Assembly: GCA_964215955.1 (NCBI GenBank)
Contig: CAXPDR010000037.1
Coordinates: forward strand, 1-64,000
Origin: GCA-2706205 sp964215955
GTDB taxonomy: Bacteria > Bdellovibrionota > Bacteriovoracia > Bacteriovoracales > Bacteriovoracaceae
DNA length: 64,000 bases
Reading direction: 5' to 3'
Positions 34,116 to 41,446 of the stretch are shown piece after piece. Numbering within the stretch: position 1 is the stretch's first letter; every line of letters begins with the position of its first letter. Below the pieces are notes generated by a model, which saw only the letters and a list, made by a program, of their open reading frames with translations, was not told the DNA's origin and searched no databases. The position numbers and the translations under genes are program-made.

Positions 34116-35172
34116 TCTTGGATACCTTAATTACGAAATATTTAGAATGGCTTATGTTTAGGCCTTTGGATATCTTTATTCCTGTTACCCCCTTGAAGTT
34201 TGCATTCAGTGCTTTATTGAAGTTTGATTTATTAGAATCATAATTTTCAATAAGAAAATTAACAAGATCAAATGTACTTGCACTTATTACCATCGGTGTC
34301 GCCTGGTATTCCTTTTTATATGAAGAAATAAAACTTTTGTATCGATCGTCGTTATCACATAAACAATTATGTCTACTGTAGAATGCCTCAATGTTTTTAT
34401 TCTTTAGATAATTGAAATATGCTGGAAGAGCAGAGCTTCCGAAATATTTAGTTCCCAATATCAGTTTTAGGTCGGGCACTTCCTTCGTAGTGATATCAGT
34501 TATTTTTGCAGCTAATGCTGATCGCGTTAACAATATTAATGAGTCAAAGTCATTTGCCTTAAAAAAACTAGGAGTTAAGTTTTCTATATTTTGATCTTTT
34601 TCTAGAATCATTATCTCTTTGAATTCAATTTTTCGATCTGTTAACAATTTCTTGTATACTTGAGAGTAAAGCATCATTGAATTTCTATCAATTGCGGTTA
34701 CTATAAGTGCTTTTTTTATTGTTTTTATCTTTGTATCTAGTTTCTCGAAGAGTGGGGTAAGTAAATACTGCTCTGAAGGTTGAATAGTACTAATGTAGGG
34801 ATTTTCGATTATTGTTTGGGAATTGTCTCCATAAATACTGAGAATAGGTATTTTCGAGTTAAGTGCTAGATCGCTTATTGCTATTAAATCGTTTCCTGTT
34901 GAAAAGCCAATTACTGCTTTACATTTGGCTTTAATCATTTTTTTAAAAGCGATTGCAGGTGCGGATGGGTTTCTGTCGTAGAAGAAATCTAATATTTTGA
35001 GGTTATTACTCTTGGATGTTTTAATTGCAAGGTCTGCTGCATTTTTAAAGGCATCTCCATATTTCGGAAACTGTTTTACTGTAGATCCAGTTAAGCAAAT
35101 ATTGGCAGCTTGAGCAGCAGACAATATTGATAACGTTAATTTAATAATAATAAATAAATAGCAGTGCCGCAT
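34096..35172 (-). CDS. Periplasmic binding protein (type 1 fold, Peripla_BP_6-like)
   Basis: A 358-residue exported protein: signal peptide ending SAAQAANIC, then a two-lobe binding fold resembling branched-chain amino-acid receptors (NICLTGSTVKQFPKYGDAF at the front, KKMIKAKCKAVIGFSTGN, LALNSKIPILSIYG, DSLILLTRSA, ASTFDLVNFLIENY). No ABC permease or ATPase genes are present. It overlaps AzlD by 37 bases and the kinase by 20. It more likely serves as a sensor or receptor for the kinase than for uptake. AzlCD neighbours hint at a branched-chain amino-acid-like ligand. Confidence 0.78.
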   Translation of the reverse strand: MRHCYLFIIIKLTLSILSAAQAANICLTGSTVKQFPKYGDAFKNAADLAIKTSKSNNLKILDFFYDRNPSAPAIAFKKMIKAKCKAVIGFSTGNDLIAISDLALNSKIPILSIYGDNSQTIIENPYISTIQPSEQYLLTPLFEKLDTKIKTIKKALIVTAIDRNSMMLYSQVYKKLLTDRKIEFKEIMILEKDQNIENLTPSFFKANDFDSLILLTRSALAAKITDITTKEVPDLKLILGTKYFGSSALPAYFNYLKNKNIEAFYSRHNCLCDNDDRYKSFISSYKKEYQATPMVISASTFDLVNFLIENYDSNKSNFNKALNANFKGVTGIKISKGLNISHSKYFVIKVSKNGYNKI

Positions 35173-35435
35173 ATTATAGACTCAGTTTCCTTTTTAGTTA
35201 TTAGATAAATCGTAGTAGTTGATATGGAAGCAAGAATTTTAGAAAATAGTTCAAATTCATTTGTCGTGGATAAGAATGACAAAATAATAAGTCCTGAAAA
35301 TATCAAAATTGGTAAAAAACTAGCAAAAAAACCATCATTTAAAAATTTTAATTTTTGCATAGGTATAAAAATTGGCAAAAATCTTGTGATTTGAGTTCCC
35401 AAAATTAAAATGAAAGCAAATAGCATTTTATCCAT
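35136..35435 (-). CDS. azlD: AzlD family small transport subunit
   Basis: A 99-residue membrane protein with three or four hydrophobic segments, matching AzlD (ILGTQITRFLPIFIPMQKLKFLNDGFFASFLPILI). With AzlC it exports branched-chain amino acids in well-studied species. Its start overlaps the end of azlC by eight bases and its end overlaps the binding protein gene. Function here follows family and pairing only. Confidence 0.78.
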   Translation of the reverse strand: MDKMLFAFILILGTQITRFLPIFIPMQKLKFLNDGFFASFLPILIFSGLIILSFLSTTNEFELFSKILASISTTTIYLITKKETESIICGTAIYLLLLN

Positions 35436-35988
35436 CTATCGGTGTCCTCTTATATGCTTTTATTTTAGATATTAATATAATTATAAACATTGCTGTTAAG
35501 CAGAAGTCTAACCCTTTAATATTTAGTGTTTTAATATTGATAGTTGCCCCAAGCGTACAACCTAGAACCCAGTAAAATTGGTTAGTGAGAAATATCTTTA
35601 TAATATCATTAGAGCTTAATGATTCATTTTTGTACATTTCTAACATACCATAATTTTCATCAGTCATAGCGCTTATTATGTAGGATTTCTTTAGCCATGA
35701 GCCAGAAAGGTTAGATAATATTGTAGACACGTAGAGAACGTGTCTTAAATTTATAAAAAGGATTGTTGAAAATAGAATGAAATATAACTCTATTTTTCCA
35801 TAATACTCTAATCCAATATATTGCGCAGCTCCAGCAAAAGTAAAAACCGAGATAAAGAAACTCTCTAAAGCACTACCGCCTTTCGATAAAAACAATACCC
35901 CAAAATTAAATCCTAAAAAAAGATAACTGAATAAAACTGGTAATGATCTTTTAAATATTGTTGTAAAGGCTAATTGCAATTTAACCAA
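35428..35988 (-). CDS. azlC: AzlC family branched-chain amino acid permease
   Basis: A 186-residue membrane protein with the AzlC signature FTFAGAAQYIGLEYYG and INLRHVLYVSTI, then TDENYGML. It is shorter than the usual about 230, but the core motifs are present, so it may be a compact form. It is predicted to export amino acids with AzlD. Its start overlaps the SDR gene by 19 bases. Confidence 0.82.
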   Translation of the reverse strand: MVKLQLAFTTIFKRSLPVLFSYLFLGFNFGVLFLSKGGSALESFFISVFTFAGAAQYIGLEYYGKIELYFILFSTILFINLRHVLYVSTILSNLSGSWLKKSYIISAMTDENYGMLEMYKNESLSSNDIIKIFLTNQFYWVLGCTLGATINIKTLNIKGLDFCLTAMFIIILISKIKAYKRTPIDG

Positions 35989-36698
35989 CCTCCATCTATT
36001 GCGATTGATTGTCCATTTATGTAAGAAGCATCTTCTGATGATAAAAATAAAATCATCTTGGCTAGCTCTTCTGGAATACCAAAGCGGTTACATGGGATTT
36101 GGTTAATTAAATTTTGCTTTACATCTTCTACACCCATACCTTTACTTTTTGCTACGGAGTTTATTACTTCATCAAGTCGTTTTGTTGATGTATAACCTGG
36201 AAGGATGTTATTTACAGTAATCCCCGTCGCTCCCAATTCTTTACTTAAGGTTTTTGACCAGTTAAGCATTGCTCCTCTTATTGTATTGCTGACAATCATA
36301 TTGGGGAGAGGATTCTTGGCAGTTACCGAAATTATATTAATGATCCGGCCGTTTCCGCTTTTAATCATTTTTTCTGTTACTGCTTGAGTTAAAATGTGGG
36401 CAGATATTAAATGTGAATTAATCTCTGAAAGGAAGTACTCAGATGTCACATCTTGAAAACGTTCCGACTTTGGACCACCTGAATTGTTGATAAGTATATC
36501 GAAACTAGACTCTTTGATATTTAGAGCCAGAGCTTTTACTTCTTCTAGGTTTTTAAAATCGACTTTTATATGTCTAATATTTTTGCTTGTTGATGGAGTG
36601 GATCTTGAGAGGACTGTTACCTCATGACTGGAACTAAAAATCTCAGCAGAGGCTAGACCTATACCTTTGGACCCCCCTAAAATAAGTACTTTTTTCAA
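35970..36698 (-). CDS. Short-chain dehydrogenase/reductase with altered active site
   Basis: A 242-residue SDR with the nucleotide loop LILGGSKGIGLASAE, NNSGGP, and the closing SSEDASYINGQSIAIDGGW. The catalytic Tyr-x3-Lys is replaced: after the conserved Ser (NIISVTAKNPLP) comes VSNTIRGAMLNWSKTL, with Ser and Arg where Tyr and Lys should be. Members with this S-N-x-x-R form exist and may use another mechanism or be binding proteins. It sits between the zincin-like gene and azlC, overlapping both. Substrate unknown. Confidence 0.82.
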   Translation of the reverse strand: MKKVLILGGSKGIGLASAEIFSSSHEVTVLSRSTPSTSKNIRHIKVDFKNLEEVKALALNIKESSFDILINNSGGPKSERFQDVTSEYFLSEINSHLISAHILTQAVTEKMIKSGNGRIINIISVTAKNPLPNMIVSNTIRGAMLNWSKTLSKELGATGITVNNILPGYTSTKRLDEVINSVAKSKGMGVEDVKQNLINQIPCNRFGIPEELAKMILFLSSEDASYINGQSIAIDGGWLNCN

Positions 36699-37582
36699 TC
36701 GTATCTTCCTTGGTTAAAAATAGAATTATAAAATGATGGAATTTTTTGATTCAACATTAATTTATTTAAACGTGATAACTCTTTCTTTCTAATTTTTTGA
36801 CAAGTTAGTTTTGATACAGTGATTTCGTTGTTTTCTATCTTTTTTAATAGCAATTTAAAAGCTAGTAATGAATCAATGGGGCGAGGTAAATTTAATAATT
36901 CATTTAGTAGTAGATATGATGAGTATGTATCAAATGAGTTCATTTTTCTCCTTAAGGGGAAATAAACTAGTCTTTCGGCTAAAATTAAATTATAGGTGGA
37001 TTCGAGGGAGTTAATACTTCGAAAACTTTCTAAATGGATTAATGTTTGTAAATCTGCTCTTAATTCCTCAACTCCGCCATTTATAGAGTTTAATTTTTCA
37101 TATAGATTTTTAGGTATTGGGAGATTTCCTGTCCTGTGGAATCTTTCATGTAAGTGCACCCAATTCGCCACAACTTCGGCAGTTAGGGTTTTTACAGGTA
37201 AAATATTTAGGCCTGTTCTAGTATTAAATTTAGAAAGATTAGGCTCTGTATGTATTAGATACCTTTGGATAAATCTGTTACAAAAATAAAATACGGGTGA
37301 ATCTTCCTTCACTTTATGTATAAACTCTTCTGGAAATAATGCAACTTTTTCTAAATCATTTAAGTATGAATTATGATCATTAATTTTTATACAATAGATA
37401 TTGTTTCGTTTAGAGATAGATTCATGCGGATTAATTTCAATGTATGAAAAATAGCATATTTCTTCGGAATTTTTTGGAATAAAAGAGAAAACCTTTTTTA
37501 GTTTATCATGATAGAATCCATATTTCTGTATCTCACCTAAGATGAAAGAATTTTGGTTTATGTTTTTTCTGACTTTATTCAT
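36695..37582 (-). CDS. Putative zincin-like metallopeptidase, first gene of the operon
   Basis: A 295-residue protein with no signal peptide. The middle shows HLHERFHRTGNLPIP, which contains His-Glu-x-x-His, and about 20 residues later GGVEELRADLQTL, which could supply a third ligand. This matches a gluzincin-like arrangement, but no named family can be given with confidence. The rest is helical and basic. The stop overlaps the SDR start (ATGA-type). It leads a six-gene leftward unit, whose upstream region holds an inverted repeat CTTAGGTA/TACCTAAG (37588-37642). Confidence 0.6.
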   Translation of the reverse strand: MNKVRKNINQNSFILGEIQKYGFYHDKLKKVFSFIPKNSEEICYFSYIEINPHESISKRNNIYCIKINDHNSYLNDLEKVALFPEEFIHKVKEDSPVFYFCNRFIQRYLIHTEPNLSKFNTRTGLNILPVKTLTAEVVANWVHLHERFHRTGNLPIPKNLYEKLNSINGGVEELRADLQTLIHLESFRSINSLESTYNLILAERLVYFPLRRKMNSFDTYSSYLLLNELLNLPRPIDSLLAFKLLLKKIENNEITVSKLTCQKIRKKELSRLNKLMLNQKIPSFYNSIFNQGRYD

Positions 37583-37888
37583 GACTTCTTAGGTATACTT
37601 AAATAAAATTTTTATCAATAAAGTCAGTATTTATTACCTAAGGCAAATTATCAAAAAACAGTTACTTAAGATGCTTTGTTTGATTTCGAGACTCACTAAT
37701 TTAGTCATTCTTTATCGCCTGAAATCCAGACTAAATATTGATAACATTTTTTCTTTTTATATGTGTATAGTTAGCTTATTTGTAAGCCTTTGTTACTTTC
37801 TTTCAGAAATTATTCGTTTTCTGAGTCTTAAAAAGTATCTTACAGAAACTAGGTTTATCAAATTCTTCACATTTCCGAACTTATTATT

Positions 37889-37900
37889 CGTTTTCCGAAT
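37889..37900 (+). promoter_or_regulatory. Candidate enhancer-binding-protein site
   Basis: CGTTTTCCGAAT, identical to the site upstream of the Cys-repeat operon and likewise ending 63 bases before the -24 box. A related TTTCCGAA lies at 37872-37879 and CGTTTTCTGAG at about 37809, so the region may hold several half-sites. Confidence 0.6.
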
Positions 37901-37962
37901 TTTATTGATGTAATTTCGTCAAGCTTTTTACCTAATTTCAGCAATTTGTTTCATTTCTGAAA

Positions 37963-37978
37963 TGGCATAGGGGTTGCT
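37963..37978 (+). promoter_or_regulatory. Sigma-54 promoter of the Hint operon
   Basis: TGGCATAGGGGTTGCT with GG-N10-GC spacing. The expected start is near 37990, 25 bases before ATG 38015 and upstream of an AAAGGAAG binding site. The 432-base gap 37583-38014 otherwise holds only an unconvincing 80-codon frame. Confidence 0.85.
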
Positions 37979-38014
37979 CTATGGGGATTATCAATTCAAA
38001 GAAAGGAAGAAGTT

Positions 38015-38884
38015 ATGAAAAAAATGATGTTTAGTTTGGCCCTATTGGGGATTGTTGGATCAGCTCAGGCACAGTTAATCAGTCTTAAAAGATGTGAGAC
38101 CTGGAAGGATAGTCTTTCAAATAAGCAGGCAAATGGAAGAAATGCATGGGCCGCGAGATGTGCCATTGATAATTATGAAAAGAAAATGCTGTCTAGAAAT
38201 AGAACAATGGTTTTACCAGATTCAAGTACCAGAATTGCTTATCCAATCTATGGGCTCTATGTTGAAAACGCAGAACCTACAAATCCAAGTGACTGGTTTG
38301 CACCAACGGTAGAGAAAGCACCTTGCGATAGACCGAATAATTATGAAATCGTTGGGTTCTGTGCAGCTAGTTGTTATACGCTTGACCAGTTGATTATGAC
38401 TGATGAAGGTTACCTAGAAGTTGTTGATGCAACGAAAAAACACTCTCAAGTAGAAGTTCTTTCAGACTATTCTGAGAAAGGTCTTGTTTATAAATTGGCA
38501 GATGTAAAACATTATATCGATTCAATTGTTGATGGTGAGCATGACATTATCGTGTTTGAAACTGAAACAGGAAAAAAACTATCGGTAACAGAAGAACATC
38601 CTTTTGTTAAGGCAAATGGTGATTTTGTAGCAGCTGTTGATATCAAGCAAGGTATGAAGTTATTAAATGCACATGGGGATAGAGAAGAGGTTGTTTCTGT
38701 ATTTAAAACAAATTACTTTGGAAAAGTTTATAACTTACAAGTTGAAACTGAGAATCTAAATAACAAAATAATTAATGCTGGTGGATTAATGTCTGGTGAT
38801 GTGACAGTTCAAAACTCGAAGCTAACTAAACTTAATCAGATGCTATATCGTTTAAAATTTATTCCAAAAGAATTAGTTAAGTAG
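38015..38884 (+). CDS. Secreted protein with C-terminal Hint (bacterial intein-like) domain
   Basis: Signal peptide (MFSLALLGIVGSAQAQ), an N-terminal Cys-containing region to about residue 119, then a Hint domain from Cys120 (ASCYTLDQLIMTDEGYLE). TEEHPF (193-197 area) carries the block B-like His, and GKVYNLQVETEN leads to VTVQNS at 263-268. Asn267-Ser268 is a canonical C-terminal cleavage pair. A 21-residue basic tail follows. Self-cleavage or ligation of the N-part is expected for this family. It is first in a sigma-54 operon with a pseudo-subtilase. Confidence 0.85.
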   Translation: MKKMMFSLALLGIVGSAQAQLISLKRCETWKDSLSNKQANGRNAWAARCAIDNYEKKMLSRNRTMVLPDSSTRIAYPIYGLYVENAEPTNPSDWFAPTVEKAPCDRPNNYEIVGFCAASCYTLDQLIMTDEGYLEVVDATKKHSQVEVLSDYSEKGLVYKLADVKHYIDSIVDGEHDIIVFETETGKKLSVTEEHPFVKANGDFVAAVDIKQGMKLLNAHGDREEVVSVFKTNYFGKVYNLQVETENLNNKIINAGGLMSGDVTVQNSKLTKLNQMLYRLKFIPKELVK

Positions 38885-38918
38885 GGTTAGAAGAGTGGAT
38901 TACTCCCGGAGGTATTGT

Positions 38919-40844
38919 ATGAATAAGAAGTTACTACTTATTGCTCTTGTTATTTTTAGTTCGTGTGGAAATAAGAATAATGATGGTGATCAGTCGAAGA
39001 GAAGAAAGAATAATGTTGAGGCTGAAAGTAAGCAAGATATTGAAAAATTGTGCAAACGTTCGGGAGGCTCTTTTGATGAAGAATTAAGCCTTTGTTTTTG
39101 TGACTCTGATCAATTTTTTAATTTAAAAGACTTTAGAGGTTGTGAAAGTGTTAGGTTTGAAACATGGAAAGAAGATAAATCTCAAACTGTAGAGTTTATT
39201 AAGGGTGAGCAAAGAGGTGAGGTTGTTACTCTTTCTGATATTGATTTAAGTCGTGTGAGAAGAAGGTCATTTCTACCAAATGTTCTTTTACCTCAAGGAA
39301 ACTCATTTAGTAGATTTTTTGTTGGTAAGAAATCCATTGAAGCAACATTTCAATTACAAGAAAGATTTTTGTATGAAAATATCTTGGAAAATACATTAAA
39401 AGACAAAGTCTTTATTCCTTTTTATTCAAATAATAATCTTTTTTATAATTATCAGGTTTTTTATTTCAAAAATAAAAAACATTTAAATCAGATAAATAAT
39501 TTAGGGAAAATTAGGTTTTCTGATCCTAGAACACAAAAAATAGTAAGTAGTATTAATTTAGAATCAAATTTGATGGAGTTTTCAAGTTATGATGACGAAG
39601 GCTGTTCTCTGTTTTGTTCGAAAAAAATAAAGAAAGGACTTGTTGAGTTAGAGGGGAATACTTTTAATTCTGTTTTAAAAAGAGAATATATCTTAGGTCA
39701 TTTAGTTAATAATTATCTAGAACTAAGACCTATAGAGAATAAAGACTCTTTGATTGTAGTTACTCTTGATTATGCTAATAATCCGAACCTGATTTATATG
39801 ATTTCCCATGAATCAAGATATGATTCTTGGGATGGGATTGAATATGCTCACCAAATTGAGGTTCTTAGTCCTTTTGATTGGGAAACTCTTTATGAAAAAG
39901 ATAAGAAGTTAAATTTCAAACAAGACACATTAAGTAACACAAAAACTAATAGTGTAGTTATGTGCGATGCGGGCGTGAGTAAGGAGTTTACTGAAAATAT
40001 TGATGGTTTTTTAAATATTGGACCTAACAAAGAGAGTGTATTGGGATGGGGTGAAAAAGTCTCAACAGCTAGGGAGGCGTTAAATGGAGTTATGGTTTTT
40101 GGGGATAATCTTATTGATCAATCATTACCTCATGTTGAACCGATGCTTAAAAAGCACAATGTGAAAAATGTAATTTCAATGGATTGGAAATCTTGTTTTT
40201 TGAACTTCAGAAATGTCAAAAAACAACTTAAGCAATATCAAAGTCTTGTTGTTAATGTTTCCATGAACTTTTTCTCTAAACCTGAGCAGTGTCGCGAATC
40301 GAAGTTTTATAAAACTGTTAAAGTAAATGATGAGTTTTTGTGGATATTCTCTAGTGGAAATAGTGGAAGCTTAACAAAGAGAGAGGAGTCTTATTCTTGC
40401 CCTCATAATATGAGGTTGAAAAATACAATAATTGTTGGGTCCACATCCAATCCTGACCTTGGAAATGATTGGGTTGATACGATTTATCCTAAGACTGATT
40501 CCACCTCAGAGGCTGCTCTTTTAACATCCGATTTACTTCGAAAAATAAAGGCCATTAATAATAAACTAACAAATAAGGACTTAAAAAGAATTTTAATCTT
40601 AAGTGTTGATATTAAAAAATATTTAAATCAAAAAGTGAAATCAAGTGGGGTTATTAACCCTGAAAAGGCAATTGAATTAGCAGATGTGTATGAAAAGGAA
40701 CTTTCAGCAGAAGAACTCGTTTATAAAATTAGAAAAGATGACTATAGCTGTAGATATTATTGTTGGGATGAAGAAGAGAAAATTAGAAAAAAGATAGCAA
40801 AAGAATATAAAAGCCTTTTAGAAAACTATATGGGGGAAATATGA
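38919..40844 (+). CDS. Lipoprotein with degenerate subtilase domain
   Basis: ATG 38919 follows CGGAGG. The lipobox is IFSSC, then a Lys/Asn-rich stretch. The first 330 residues are unassigned. From about 345 a subtilase-like fold is traceable: VVMCDAGVS (Asp), LVVNVSMNF, FLWIFSSGNSGS (oxyanion Asn), NTIIVGSTS and DSTSEAALLTSDLL (Ser). The helix that should carry the His reads REALNGVMVFGDNL with no His, so the triad looks incomplete. It may bind or regulate rather than cut, perhaps acting on the Hint protein. The gene lies 34 bases after the Hint gene. Confidence 0.72.
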   Translation: MNKKLLLIALVIFSSCGNKNNDGDQSKRRKNNVEAESKQDIEKLCKRSGGSFDEELSLCFCDSDQFFNLKDFRGCESVRFETWKEDKSQTVEFIKGEQRGEVVTLSDIDLSRVRRRSFLPNVLLPQGNSFSRFFVGKKSIEATFQLQERFLYENILENTLKDKVFIPFYSNNNLFYNYQVFYFKNKKHLNQINNLGKIRFSDPRTQKIVSSINLESNLMEFSSYDDEGCSLFCSKKIKKGLVELEGNTFNSVLKREYILGHLVNNYLELRPIENKDSLIVVTLDYANNPNLIYMISHESRYDSWDGIEYAHQIEVLSPFDWETLYEKDKKLNFKQDTLSNTKTNSVVMCDAGVSKEFTENIDGFLNIGPNKESVLGWGEKVSTAREALNGVMVFGDNLIDQSLPHVEPMLKKHNVKNVISMDWKSCFLNFRNVKKQLKQYQSLVVNVSMNFFSKPEQCRESKFYKTVKVNDEFLWIFSSGNSGSLTKREESYSCPHNMRLKNTIIVGSTSNPDLGNDWVDTIYPKTDSTSEAALLTSDLLRKIKAINNKLTNKDLKRILILSVDIKKYLNQKVKSSGVINPEKAIELADVYEKELSAEELVYKIRKDDYSCRYYCWDEEEKIRKKIAKEYKSLLENYMGEI

Positions 40845-41446
40845 AAAATAAAGCAAAAATATGTTTAGGAATTGTCGCTTGTTCTACTGTGATGATGTCT
40901 TCCTTTTTTAATAAAAAATCCCAAACATCTAAAGCAGCGATGTTAGTAGAGAAGAATGTTAAAGGTGAGGTTTTTAAGACTGAACTTAAAAATAAATATC
41001 TTAAAAAAACTGTAGAAAGTCATACTTTGGAAAAATTCGAAGTTCTTAAAGGCAAGGCCCTTAGAACAAATGAGGAGCAAAAAGAAATGATGAAGTTTTT
41101 TGAACAAAGAAATTTATCTAAATCATTTCTTAAATATCAGACGCTTGCCAAGGACTTTGATCATGTTGAAAAAAGACTTGAGATTGTAAATATGCTTATT
41201 CTTGGGTTGCATTATGCTGATGATAAGGAGTCTTTATTTGATATTACCAAAAAAATAATATTGATCCCTGTATCAGGAAAGACTGAAGAAGAGAGAAGGA
41301 TGGAGATTGGAGATAAATTAGACCTCATCTTTGAATTAAATAAAGTGAATCCACTTTTAGTTAAGGAATTAAAGGATATTACTCAAGGGACACATTTAGA
41401 AAAAATAATTAACTATGCAATTAAAGGAGAAACTAAAAATGTTTAA
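40841..41446 (+). CDS. Small exported helical protein, unknown
   Basis: 201 residues: hydrophobic N-terminal segment (ICLGIVACSTVMMSSFF), then a charged, mostly helical body without Cys. The ATG overlaps the previous stop by four bases and its end overlaps the next start by eight, so it is tightly coupled in the operon. No family is recognised. Confidence 0.68.
   Translation: MKNKAKICLGIVACSTVMMSSFFNKKSQTSKAAMLVEKNVKGEVFKTELKNKYLKKTVESHTLEKFEVLKGKALRTNEEQKEMMKFFEQRNLSKSFLKYQTLAKDFDHVEKRLEIVNMLILGLHYADDKESLFDITKKIILIPVSGKTEEERRMEIGDKLDLIFELNKVNPLLVKELKDITQGTHLEKIINYAIKGETKNV

Noticed and set aside
37671..37913. 80-codon rightward frame upstream of the Hint operon
   Set aside because: No binding site, composition follows AT-rich intergenic DNA, and it spans the sigma-54 upstream sites.
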